NCBI RefSeq assembly: GCF_023656545.1
Contig: NZ_JAMOKF010000004.1
Span: 18,751-82,750 of the forward strand
Length of the DNA stretch: 64,000 nucleotides
Source of the DNA: Micromonospora phytophila
Lineage (GTDB): Bacteria; Actinomycetota; Actinomycetes; Mycobacteriales; Micromonosporaceae
Direction of reading: 5' to 3'
Part shown: one piece after another, positions 35,742 to 45,500 of the stretch
Layout: each line of letters opens with the position of its first letter
Position numbering within the stretch: position 1 is the stretch's first letter
Notes under the pieces: model-generated
Database searches by the model: none
The model's input: the letters and a program-made list of their open reading frames with translations, nothing else
Told to the model about the DNA's origin: nothing
Made by a program: the position numbers and the translations under genes

Positions 35742-36175
35742 CCAGGCTCCGGGACATCGTCCAGCTGGCCGTTCCCTTCCTCTGGCTGGGGATGGTGATC
35801 GCCATCTCGCTCATCGAGGCGCCGCTGAAGTTCCGGGCACCGGGCGTCAGCCTGCCGATCGGCCTGGGCATCGGGCGACTGGTCTTCCGCGCCCTGAACG
35901 CGGTCGAGTTCGTCCTGCTGGCCGGGCTGACCGTGGCGGTGCTCGGGGCGTCGATCGGCGCGGCCCGCTGGACGGGGATCGGCGCCCTCTGGCTGGTCCT
36001 GCTCACCCAGGCAGCCGTCCTGCGGCCGCTGCTCGACCGGCGTGCCCAGCTGATCATCGACGGCCACCAGCCGCCGGCCTCCACGCTGCACCTGTGGTAC
36101 GTGGCGCTGGAGCTGATCAAGATCGTCACCCTGGTGCTGCTCGGCTGGTCGCTCGCCGGACGACTGCTGCGCTAG
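35738..36175 (+). CDS. Four-helix membrane protein coupled to the regulator
   Basis: 145 residues; ATG overlaps the previous stop. Four predicted helices with VPFLWLGMVIAISLIEAPLK at the start and HLWYVALELIKIVTLVLLGW at the end, plus RPLLDRRAQLIIDG between. The pattern is seen in small uncharacterised proteins near NO/oxygen-response genes. A truncated paralogue lies at 33936, on the other side of the globin gene. Confidence 0.8.
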   Translation: MTRLRDIVQLAVPFLWLGMVIAISLIEAPLKFRAPGVSLPIGLGIGRLVFRALNAVEFVLLAGLTVAVLGASIGAARWTGIGALWLVLLTQAAVLRPLLDRRAQLIIDGHQPPASTLHLWYVALELIKIVTLVLLGWSLAGRLLR

Positions 36176-36241
36176 CGCTCGTCGGCTGCGCCCCGCCGGT
36201 GGTGCCGGACGCACTGGGCGATCACCCGGCCCGCCCTCCGC

Positions 36242-36345
36242 TCAGCCGCCGGCCGCGAACTTCCGCAGCTTGTCCGGGTTGAGCACCAGGAGCAGTCCTT
36301 CGATCCCGCGCGCCGAGGCGTCCAGGGCGCCTCCGACCCGTCGTT
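36242..36345 (-). pseudogene. C-terminal fragment of an ECF41-type sigma factor
   Basis: The last ~34 codons read ALDASARGIEGLLLVLNPDK then LRKFAAGG and stop. The NPDKL motif is diagnostic for the C-terminal extension of ECF41 sigma factors. The sigma regions are absent upstream. Confidence 0.6.
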
Positions 36346-36472
36346 CATGACCCCTGTCGGGGGAGCCTGGTCCCAGTAGTTAGGCAGTGTCAACAGGCAC
36401 GGTTCGCGGCAGATGCCGTGGTCCGGCGGGGTGGGCAGGCCGGCCGGTCCGTGGCATGTGAGGATGCGGCGC

Positions 36473-37522
36473 ATGCGTGCCGTGGTCTTCGACGAGTTCG
36501 GTGCCCGACCCGAGGTCCGCGACGTCCGGGACCCGGTGCCCCCGTCGGGAGGCGCGGTGATCCGCGTCGAGGCGACCGGGTTGTGCCGCAGCGACTGGCA
36601 CGGTTGGCAGGGACACGATCCCGACATCCGCCTGCCACACGTCCCCGGCCACGAGTACGCCGGCGTCGTCACGGCGGTCGGCGCCGGCGTACGCGGCTGG
36701 CAGCCCGGCGATCGGGTCACCGCGCCCTTCGTCTGTGCCTGTGGGCAGTGCCCCGCCTGCCTCGCCGGGGACCAGCAGGTCTGCGAGCGGCAGACGCAGC
36801 CAGGCTTCACCCACTGGGGCTCGTTCGCGGAGTACGTGGCGGTCCATAACGCCGACGTCAACCTGGTCCGGCTCCCCGACGAGCTGGACTACCCGGCTGC
36901 GGCGGCCCTCGGCTGCCGCTTCGCCACGGCGTTCCGGGCCGTGGTCAGTCAGGGGCGGGCCGCCGCGGGCGAGTGGGTGGCGGTGCACGGCTGCGGCGGA
37001 GTGGGGCTGTCCGCGGTGATGATCGCGGCGGCGTGCGGAGCGCAGGTCGTGGCGGTGGACGTTGCCCCCGGTGCGCTCGAGCTGGCCAGGAGCTGCGGGG
37101 CCACGATCTGTCTGGACGGTAGCGCCCTCACCGGACCCGGCGAGGTGGCCGCGGCCGTACGGGAGGCGACCGGCGGCGGCGCCCACCTGTCGCTTGACGC
37201 GTTGGGCAGTCACGCCACCTGCACCGCCTCCATCGAAAGCCTCCGGCGGCGCGGACGCCACGTGCAGGTCGGACTCCTCCCCGCCGCCCAGGGCCGCCCA
37301 GCCCTGCCGATGGAGCTCGTGATCGCGTTCGAGCTGGAGCTGCGGGGCAGTCACGGCATGCCCGCGCACGCCTATCCCGAACTGCTCCGGCTCGTCACCG
37401 CCGGCGTACTGCGCCCCGCCGAGCTGATCACCCGCAGCATCGGCCTCACCGAGGTGCCCCACGCGTTGGCCACGATGGACCGGCCCGCTCCCGGCGGAAT
37501 GCGCCTCATCCACCCCCGGTAA
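36473..37522 (+). CDS. Zinc-dependent alcohol dehydrogenase (MDR family)
   Basis: 349 residues from ATG 36473 (ATG 36464 possible). Catalytic zinc ligands: [28 protein letters not shown]. Structural zinc: [17 protein letters not shown], complete with four Cys. Cofactor site: [20 protein letters not shown]. Substrate unknown; a general alcohol/aldehyde role is likely. Stands alone between remnants. Confidence 0.92.
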   Translation: MRAVVFDEFGARPEVRDVRDPVPPSGGAVIRVEATGLCRSDWHGWQGHDPDIRLPHVPGHEYAGVVTAVGAGVRGWQPGDRVTAPFVCACGQCPACLAGDQQVCERQTQPGFTHWGSFAEYVAVHNADVNLVRLPDELDYPAAAALGCRFATAFRAVVSQGRAAAGEWVAVHGCGGVGLSAVMIAAACGAQVVAVDVAPGALELARSCGATICLDGSALTGPGEVAAAVREATGGGAHLSLDALGSHATCTASIESLRRRGRHVQVGLLPAAQGRPALPMELVIAFELELRGSHGMPAHAYPELLRLVTAGVLRPAELITRSIGLTEVPHALATMDRPAPGGMRLIHPR

Positions 37523-37624
37523 GTCGGCGTACCTACGACGGGTTGACCGGACTGCAACACGTCATCGACGACGAGCTGGCCCCGCGGTTGCGCCGGTGTG
37601 CACGAACGTGACGATGATCGGCTG

Positions 37625-37873
37625 TCACAGGTTGTGACGGTCGTCGGCCGGCAGGCGGGGCGGCTCCGGTGGCTCCGGGGACTGGTCGGGCTGACCGAGC
37701 TGCGCGACCTGGGTCGGGTCGAGGACCCGAGAGAGGAACGAGCGGGTCCGTTCGTGCTGCGGCGCGCCGAGCACCTCCTGCGGCGGCCCCTGCTCGACCA
37801 CCACGCCGCCGTCCATGAACACGACCCCGTCCACCTGGGCGAAACCGGGATCGACGGCCCCGTCCAGAGCCAT
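37625..37873 (-). pseudogene. Amino-acid ABC transporter ATPase (GlnQ-type), C-terminal fragment
   Basis: DGVVFMDGGVVVEQGPPQEV and LGAPQHERTRSFLSRVL form the typical end of GlnQ/HisP-type ATPases. Walker motifs and the signature are missing, so only about 75 codons survive. Confidence 0.7.
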
Positions 37874-38346
37874 ACGCTCGGGGCGAGCCTCAGCCCCCTA
37901 TCACGGCGGCACAGAATCAGACCGGCCCGGACACGCCTAGGCTGGGGCTATCCCGGAATCGACGACATCCCACTCCTGAGGTGCCCGCCACGCCGGCTCC
38001 GTCCGAGGCGATGCCATGTTCGTACCCGCCCGCGCCCGATCCGCAGTGGCCCGACCGACCGATCTTTCGCCGTCGGAGCATCGGGAAGCACTCCCCACCT
38101 TCCAGCGGCCCAGGTGCCGTTGACCCGCGCCGGCGCGACCCGGATCGGCGTCCGCGCCGCAGCGCTCGCGATAGTAGCCATGGTGATCGGCACCGTTCGC
38201 ATCGCCCAGCTGCAGCGCCGCCGCTAAGCGGGGCAACCGACGACCCGGCCGGACGGGTCGGCGAACCGGGCGTCCCGCCCAGCGCATGACGCAATTCCGC
38301 GCACGACTTCACCGCTATACCCCGGTCACGGCAATAAGGATCCGAC
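37874..38346. other. 473-nt region without a recognised gene
   Basis: A plus-strand reading ends at 38227 with AALAIVAMVIGTVRIAQLQ and Arg residues, which looks like a membrane anchor. No start, ribosome site or family could be found for it. Confidence 0.35.
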
Positions 38347-39183
38347 ATGATGCCATCGACCAACGCCCTCGCTCCCCCATCGCCGCCATCGACGCCGCGC
38401 CTTCGGATCGAACCGACCCGGTCCGCGCGCACGCTGCTCGACGGCGGCTGGTGGCCCCGCTCGACAGATCCGCTCGCGGAGCTGCCCGGCCTCATCCTCG
38501 CCATCGACCTACTGCGCGGGCCGATCGTCCGGCTGGTCCTCAGCGCCGACACCTGGAACGGCAATCCGCGCCGCCTGGCCGTCGACGGCAGGGTCCTGCG
38601 GTTGGGATACTTCACCAGTCAGCCCGCCAGCCTGCTGACCGCGGTCTGCCTCAACGACGACCGGGTCGACCTGCTGGTCGTGCCGCCGGAGACCGCGGCC
38701 GACCTGGCCGAGGCGGCGATGGCGCTCGCCGCCACCGCCGGCAACCGGGTCCATGCTCCGCAGCTGCTCACCGCTGCGGGCACCATGTCCGACGCGAGGG
38801 CCGACAGCGCGGGCAGGCGCACCTGGGAGGGGGAGGGCGGCCGTCTCCGCACCGCCCCCGACGCCCCTCCCACCGTCGCTTCCCGCACGGCCGAGGCTGG
38901 ACCAGCCGGGAAGTTCGCGCCGGTCGAACCGGCGTCCGCGCCGGCAGCACCTCCGCCGAGGCGGCGGAGGACCGGTGATCTTTTCACCATCACGACCGAG
39001 GAGCAGAGCATGACAATCGTCCGGCACACGATCGTCTCCGCGCTGCGTCGACGCGGCCAGCACACCAGGGCCGACTGGGTCGAGCGGGAGCTGCCGGAGC
39101 AGGTCGACACCACCCGGCACGCGGGACTGCTCGCGACCCTGCGTCTCGACCCCGCCGAACTCGGCGAGCCGACAGCTCGGTGA
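38347..39183 (+). CDS. DUF5994 family protein
   Basis: 278 residues from ATG 38347 (AAGGA upstream). The DUF5994 core is residues about 15-140: LRIEPTRSARTLLDGGWWPR, LVLSADTWNGNPRRLAVDGR and DDRVDLLVVPPETAADLAE. A low-complexity linker leads to a separate C-terminal piece beginning MTIVRHTIVSALRRRGQHTR. Common in Micromonospora and relatives, function unknown. Confidence 0.85.
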   Translation: MMPSTNALAPPSPPSTPRLRIEPTRSARTLLDGGWWPRSTDPLAELPGLILAIDLLRGPIVRLVLSADTWNGNPRRLAVDGRVLRLGYFTSQPASLLTAVCLNDDRVDLLVVPPETAADLAEAAMALAATAGNRVHAPQLLTAAGTMSDARADSAGRRTWEGEGGRLRTAPDAPPTVASRTAEAGPAGKFAPVEPASAPAAPPPRRRRTGDLFTITTEEQSMTIVRHTIVSALRRRGQHTRADWVERELPEQVDTTRHAGLLATLRLDPAELGEPTAR

Positions 39184-39407
39184 GAGTCGCCCTGCTGGGA
39201 CCTGCACGGGAAGGCAACACACGCCGAGTCCACGCTGGCGCACCAACCCGCAGGTTCGTCACCATCGCGGCCCTCGTCGGCGAGATCCAGCGCACGCCTT
39301 GAGCAGCGTCGCGTCGACCGGTTCTGGGCGGCCGACGTCCTCCCGGCCGCCGGGACTGAACTGCCTTCATGTCGAACCGAGCAGCAGTACCTACGGAGAC
39401 GACCCCC

Positions 39408-39596
39408 ATGCGCTACCTCAGCGACGTCAACCTGCGCGCCGTACTCATCGTCCTCATCGGCCGGTCCGGTCGCACTGTGGACGTCAGCAACGAAGAAATG
39501 TACGACGCGATGCTGCCAGACCACAGCCGCGGCGAACGAGTGCTCATCGAGGAGACGGAGACCGGCCTCCGACTGTCCATCGTTCCTCGCCCATAG
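39408..39596 (+). CDS. Small hypothetical protein
   Basis: 62 residues from ATG 39408 with GGAGA 8 nt before it. MRYLSDVNLRAVLIVLIGRS and GERVLIEETETGLRLSIV; no family known to me. Good start context and balanced composition support it. Confidence 0.55.
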   Translation: MRYLSDVNLRAVLIVLIGRSGRTVDVSNEEMYDAMLPDHSRGERVLIEETETGLRLSIVPRP

Positions 39597-39674
39597 TCCG
39601 GACCGCGCAACACCAAAGACGCCAAATCCCCGGACCCTGCTCCGGCTCAACCTGCTCGACACCTGATCCGGTAG

Positions 39675-40158
39675 CTAAGGGCGCGGGCGTTCCTTGTGCC
39701 CGGCTTCTAGGAGTTGGATCATCTCGGCAATGCGTCGGGGCCGTTGCTCGGGTTGCCGTTTGGTCGTGTCGATCCATCGTAGGTAGGCGCGCCGGTAGAA
39801 CTGGGCCAGCGAGTCGAAGAAGGCGCCGGCTTGCGGATGCGCCTCTAGCGCGGCGGCTACATCGCCGGCAAGGTCGTTCCGTTGGGGACCCTCCGGCTCG
39901 ATGGTCATGGACGCTATGTCGCCGGCGGCCAGGCCGCAGCGCCGTAGCCAGGCGGGGCCGAGGGTGAACCCGAAGCCGTCGCCCGCTGGTTCCACCACGG
40001 CACGTACACCCACGCCGTTGACGGTGCCGCGAATGTGGTGGCGGGGGCTTGGCTCCCCAGACAGTGTCCGGGTTGAACGGGACCGGGATCAGGACGCGGC
40101 CGCGTGTGGCCGCGGTGACCGTGGCGGTGAACTGTTGACTCTTTGCGGAGCCGTTCAT
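39675..40158 (-). pseudogene. YdeI/DUF1905-type protein with a single frameshift
   Basis: From ATG 40158 the DUF1905 N-terminus reads FTATVTAATRGRVLIPVPFN then PDTVWGAKP. At a run of five C (near 40044) the frame must change to continue HHIRGTVNGVGVRAVVEPAG, and the rest runs to the stop at 39675, ending RRIAEMIQLLEAGHKERPRP as YdeI proteins do. One added or missing base explains it: recent inactivation or a sequencing error. Confidence 0.75.
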
Positions 40159-40213
40159 CGAGGCACCTCGTGTCGGGTTCGGCAGCAGCGGGGTGGCGAT
40201 GTTGCTGTCGGCC

Positions 40214-41181
40214 TCAGGCGAGCAGCGGTTCGAAGATGTCGCGGCCGAGCGTGACTGCCTGGTCCTGGTCGAGAACAGTGGCGGCGAGGTTGGGACGGGT
40301 AGTGATCCACGCCTGAGCGTTGGAAGTGCTCGTGAAAAGTTGATGGTGGAACAGCAGGTGTCCACGGAGCGGCCAGAGTCCCCGGTGGCCGCGTACACGA
40401 TCACCGCTTCCACCGGCTGGTACGTCGCGGCACCGTTGGTGATGGTCACGCGGACCGGTTGACCGGTGTGCGGATCGGCGGAGGTGATTGTCGCGTCGGT
40501 GCCGAGCATGAATGGCATGCCCAGCGCGTCGATGGCACACATCGCGTACACGTCGACATCGCCGAATGACACCACGTGCGGCGTTGCCGTTGGGGAGAAC
40601 GGGTAGGCCGCGACCAGACGCCCGGCATTGTCGACGGCGACAAGGTCTTCCCGGGCAAGTTCCCGCAGCGCCTTCGCGGTGTCCAGGTCCGGCGCGTTGA
40701 CGCCAGCGCGGATGTCGGTGTCAGTGGGGGCAGTCCCGGTGGCAGCGAAGTGACGCAGGATCGCCCGGTGCACCTGCCGGAGGCTGTCGGGGAGCTGCTC
40801 GGCGCGGCGGGGTCGGTCAGTCCGGATCGCGTTGCCCGGCTGCGCGCAGCAATCCACCCGACTTTGCTCCGTCACGGCGGTGGCGGGTTCGGCGCCTATC
40901 GCCTGACGCAGGGCAGCGCGGATGCGCTCGCCAGTGGGGAGATCCAGGCGGCAGGCCGCCGAACCCTCGCCGATGCCGCCCATCACGTCCACACCGTTGA
41001 CCAGAATCGACGGCGAGGGATAGTCCCCAACGACCTCGGTGACCACCGCCAGTGGCAGCCCGAGGTCGGCCAGCGCGGCGCGCAGCTCGTGCCGAGCCGG
41101 GGCGAGGTTCGGACAGTCGGGCACGGAACGAAACTCAACAGCCACCCGGCCCTCTGCTGCGCGATCTGCTGCTGCGGTCAT
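40214..41181 (-). pseudogene. merB: Organomercurial lyase (MerB) fused to a thioredoxin-like domain, one frameshift
   Basis: From ATG 41181 (GGAGGG upstream), residues 1 to about 95 are a thioredoxin-like domain (VEFRSVPDCPNLAPARHELR, then PSILVNGVDVMGG). The alkylmercury lyase domain follows: VHRAILRHFAATGTAPTDTD, DVDVYAMCAIDALGMPFML with the first active-site Cys and SVDTCCSTINF with the second. In a TTTT run (near 40343) a lost base shifts the frame; the true ending TSTSNAQAWITTRPNLAATV continues to 40214. MerB cleaves carbon-mercury bonds. Divergent from merR across a MerR operator. Confidence 0.85.
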
Positions 41182-41261
41182 CACAGACCCTCCTAGCAAG
41201 CGGCTCCCGGTGTCATCACGCACACCGCCTGGCCGTCACGGCTCTACCCGAACCAGAATGA

Positions 41262-41283
41262 ACCTTCCAGTGCACGGGAAGGT
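41262..41283 (-). promoter_or_regulatory. MerR-type operator and promoter for merB
   Basis: ACCTTCC (41262-41268) and GGAAGGT (41277-41283) form a perfect 7-bp dyad with an 8-nt centre. On the minus strand it lies between TTGACC (-35, about 41279-41284) and a TCATTCT-like -10, with a long spacer of about 19 nt, the arrangement that MerR activators untwist. Confidence 0.75.
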
Positions 41284-41310
41284 CAAGACGCGACGACAGG
41301 AGATCACCGG

Positions 41311-41700
41311 ATGCGGATCGGGGAACTCGCCGAGGCGACCGGCACCACCACCAAGACCCTGCGCTTCTACGAAGCCAGCGGCTTGCTCCCACCCCCCACC
41401 CGCACCCCCGCCGGCTACCGCGACTACAGCGACGACGCCACCGCTCGGCTCGACTTCATCCGCCGCGGGCGCGCTGCCGGCCTCACCCTCGCCCAGATCC
41501 GCGACATCCTCACCGTCCGCGACACCGGCCGCGCCCCCTGCGGACACGTACGCCAACTACTCGCCGAACAGCTCGACGCCATCGACGCGCAACTCGCCGA
41601 GCTGCACGCCCTGCGGGCCACCGTCGCTCAGCTTCACGACTCCGCCGCCAACGCCGAACCCGACACCTGCCCACCCGCGCAGGTCTGCCGCTACCTATAA
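41311..41700 (+). CDS. merR: MerR-family metal-responsive regulator
   Basis: 129 residues from ATG 41311 (AGGAGA upstream). N-terminal MerR HTH: MRIGELAEATGTTTKTLRFY, then LRFYEASGLLPPPTRTPAGY. Metal-site candidates are Cys in GRAPCGHVRQLL and two near the end, DTCPPAQVCRYL, as in mercury-type sensors (spacing differs slightly from classical MerR). Divergent from merB, so a mercury or organomercury sensor is the best reading. Confidence 0.87.
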   Translation: MRIGELAEATGTTTKTLRFYEASGLLPPPTRTPAGYRDYSDDATARLDFIRRGRAAGLTLAQIRDILTVRDTGRAPCGHVRQLLAEQLDAIDAQLAELHALRATVAQLHDSAANAEPDTCPPAQVCRYL

Positions 41701-41764
41701 CCGCTTCCGTAAGACGGCTCTCAGACGTTGGGTGGGGGTGAGCTTCATCCCGGTGCCGTCGTCG

Positions 41765-42483
41765 CGGGTGACCGTCCGATCGGCCATGGCCGCCCAGACA
41801 GTCCTGGAAGGCCGATACCTCGGCGGACGCCCGCCATTCGGCTACAGGCTCCGTGATCTCGGCCCTCACCCCAACCCGGCGAAGGCGGCCGACGGCAAAC
41901 ATCTTCGCGGGCTCACCCCGGACGCCCAGAGCGCCCCCGTCGTCCGCCGGATCTTCCACGAGTTTCTCGCCGGCTACGGGCTTTTCGCCATCGCCGAAGG
42001 ACTCACCGCCAACCATGTGCCCTGCCCCTCGGCACACGACCGAGCGCGTAATCCCCACCGCAGCGGCATCGCCTGGTCCAAGAGCGCCGTACGCGTCATC
42101 CTCACCAACCCCCGCTACACCGGCCGGCAGGTCTGGAACAAACAACGCACCGACGAAGTCCTCCTCGACGTCGATGACGTAGCACTGGGCCACACAGGGG
42201 TCATGCGCTGGAACACCCGCGACAAGTGGGTGGTCTCCAAGGAGATCACCCACCCGCCCCTGATCGATGACGAGACCTTCGAGCAAGCCCAGGCACTGCT
42301 AACCCGTCGCGCGCGAGCCGCCGACCTTCAGGGACGCCGCCGCCGCACCCGCAACCCCTACGTCTTCCGCGGAATGATCTACTGCGCCGCCTGCCAGCGC
42401 CGCATGCAAGGCCAGTACAACCACGGCGCTGCCTACTACCGCTGCCGCTTCCCTCAGGAATACGCCCTCGCCAAGTGGTCAAA
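41765..42483 (+). pseudogene. Large serine recombinase, central part only
   Basis: The recombinase domain reads RSAMAAQTVLEGRYLGGRPP, then FGYRLRDLGPHPNPAKAADG, SGIAWSKSAVRVILTNPRYT and YCAACQRRMQGQYNHGAAYY (zinc ribbon). The catalytic N-terminal resolvase domain is missing, and the C-terminus breaks after CRFPQEYAL near 42473, just before the giant sensor gene. A phage or element integrase remnant at the left edge of the defence island. Confidence 0.8.
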
Positions 42484-42570
42484 AGGAGCCGCAAGATCGC
42501 GAGCCGGGTCGGCCGAAGGAGAAGGGTTAGAGTTGCCCGACCCATGCGCGACTTGGAGGACTCCGCCGGC

Positions 42571-45500
42571 ATGTCCCGACCCGCCCTCGCCTCTCTTCCC
42601 GACCCGGCTCTGGCGGCGGATGATGTGCCGCTCAGTGACTCGCTAGTCGCCGAACTCGCCAAGCGAGGTTGGCGGGTCGATGACGATCCGCTGCGGGCGC
42701 GCTGGTTGCGGCTTGCGGCGTGTCACTCCACTTTCCTTTACGAGATTGGCCGGGCGCCGATCTCGGCCGCCGCACTGGCGGCACTGGGCAAGGTGGGCGC
42801 CACCCATCTGGCGCTCGCGGTGGCCGACCTGGTCGTGGAGCGCACTCGTCCGGACAAGGTCAGCAGGCAGAACCGGGTCATCGCGCACATGCCCGGGCGG
42901 GTCGCCCAGCGGGTCGCTGGCAATCTGGCTGTCGTCGAGTCGATGAACCTGGGCAAGGGCGAGGAGCCGAACCGGCGGAGCACGTCGCGCCTGGCTGAGG
43001 ACGTCATGCACCAGGTCCTCGGTGTGGTGGTGCTCCTCGGCGGCTACACCATCGTCAAGCGGCTGGTGGCAGACGTCTACGAGCAGGCACTCCAGCAGGT
43101 GCTCATGGACGGCATCAACTGGTGGGGTGAGCTGACCCGCTCCGTGCCGGTTCAGCAGCTCACGGTTGAGGACCATCAGGAGGGCCCGGATCACCATCGG
43201 ACCTTCATTGTGGAGATCGTCGACGACCGGGGCCGGCGCGGGCGCGGCGAGTTCTCGAAACGAACCGGCGCGAAGGATCTGGCGGTCCAGGACTACCTGC
43301 GCAACGCGGGCCTCTACGGTGAGATCATCGCGCGCGCCGGCGGCCGCTCGATCTCGCGGCTCGCCGAGGAGCCCCGTCACTACCCACCGGGTCAGGGCCC
43401 GTGGAACCGCACGGTCGCCGAACTGGCCATCACGCTCCGGATCACTCCGGAACGCCGGGCCTACCTGCAGCAAGCACTCACTCACAAGTCATGGGCTTAC
43501 GAGAACCAGTCGTTGGTCCGCCAGGCCCGGCAGATCGACTACGAACTGCTGGCCAACCACGGGTCCTACGTCATCAGGGCGGTGTCGGCCGCAGAGTTCA
43601 CGCGCAACCTGCTGGGCCGCACGCTCAAGCCCGGACCGGAGGATGGCGCGATCCATTCGTTGCCGGAGCGCTGCTACGTCGACATGTTCGACCGGCTCGT
43701 GCCGGAATCGGCCGTGCTCCGCAGCCGCGGCGAAACCGAGTGTAAGCCCCGCATGAAGGCAGAAGCCTTTCAGGCGATTGCCTCGGTCGCCTGGCGCTTC
43801 GGCGAAGCCGGCCTGCCGGAAACGCTGCGAGGTTGGATACTGCGGGAGACCCTTGCTCAGGGGCTCGACGAGTTGAGCCGGCTGCAGCGTCTCTGTGCCA
43901 CCTTCGGTGGCGAGGCCTTCTCCACCTATACCTCCGCCGGCCCGGCGCACGATTCCCGGTTCACGGCCACCCTTACCGTCCGTATCGGCGTGCTCGAACT
44001 CGTTCGGACCGGCCCTCCGACGCCCGGGAAGAAAGAGACCACCCGGCTGGCCGCAGAGCGGTTGTACCGACTTTTCACCCTAGGACCGGACCTCCGGGCC
44101 GCCGTCGGGACAGAGCGGGAGGAGAGCATGCTGCTCCTGCTGTGCCTGGCTCGGCGTCTGCCGGTGCTGCGCGGCCGTGATCTCCGGCGCTGTATGGAGG
44201 AAGGGGTTCTGGGGCTGGGTCTGCTGGCCGCCTCGGGTGACGAGCTCAACGGCTTCCTCGCGTGGGCGGAGGAGGTTGACTCGCTGACCGGCCCGCTGGA
44301 CGACGAGCTCTTCGACCATCTGGTGACCGTCTACGGCAACGCTGTGAAGGCACGCTCGCGGCCAAAGCTGGAGCAGGCGTTGCGGGTTCTGGCGGCCTGG
44401 GTGCGCAATCTCGACCCGGAAGGCACCGTCGTGGTTCGGAAGGCACCCCAATGGCACCTCCTTCTGGCGGTAGCCGGCGCACTACGGGCTGGCGCCGCCC
44501 GGGAACAAAAGACGGTAGACGAAATCGTCGGATCCTGGCCGGTGCAAGGTCCCGAGTCCGCGTCGCTCTTCTTCGCGGTCGACGCCGCCGCCATCGGTGA
44601 ACTGCTCCGGGAGTTCCCTGACACGTCCGCTGGAACGGTCCGGTTCCGACGGCTTCCCGACGGAGTCCGGGTTGAATGCGCGAGCACGGTCCCGGGCGCG
44701 GCCGACCGCGTCCGCAGTCTGGTCGACCTGCTCGCCGAGATGGCGCCCGGCCTTGGGGTCTTCGCCGGAGCGGACACGCAGACGCTGAGCGCCACCTACG
44801 CCCCCGACCCTGCCGACCGGTCCTTCACGGCGGCCGGCAGGCTCGCATTTCACGGCTCCCGGGACCGTGACGGCGTCGAGATCTTGGCGAACGTCCTGCA
44901 CCGGCTGAAAAACGAGTTGATCGGCATGGAGGACGTCGCGCAGAAGGCGGCGGTGGCCAGCGACCGGGTAACGCGCTTTCACCGACTCGCCGATGCCGCC
45001 CGACACCACGAGGCCGCCGTCCGCCTGGCCGACCACCTGGACCACACCAACCAAGCGCTGGCGGATGCCGACAAAGAGACGGTTCAGTTGGGCCGCTGGA
45101 TCGATGAGTACTGCGCCGCCAAGGTTCTGGAGATCAGAGAGATGGCGAACGTACGTCTGATCGCGCCCGCCAAGTCCGGCCATTGTGAGGTCGCCCTCTC
45201 GCCGTCGCTGCTGCGGGGAGTTCTGGACAACCTCATCAAGAACGCTGTCGAGGCGATGCCGAACGGCGGCCGGATCATCGTCGACTGGTACACCGAGCCG
45301 GGCCACGTGTTCCTCGTTGTGCACGACGACGGCCCGGGGCTGCCCGACGAGATCCGCGAGATGTTCTGGCGGGACGAGACTGTGACGAGCACCAAGGTGC
45401 ACGGCTCGGGCATGGGGCTGTGGCTGGTACGCATGGACCTGCGCCGGCTGGGCGCCACGATCTCCGATGACCCCGGGGCGGACGGCCAGCGCTGGATCAT

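Noticed and set aside
39544..41223. 559-codon minus-strand frame taken as one gene
   Set aside because: It runs through merB, out of frame in its last part, and into the YdeI-like gene. Protein motifs show two separate frameshifted genes.
42571..45000. Active RNase III nuclease
   Set aside because: Three of four metal-binding acids in copy one and most in copy two appear substituted, so I do not call catalytic activity.
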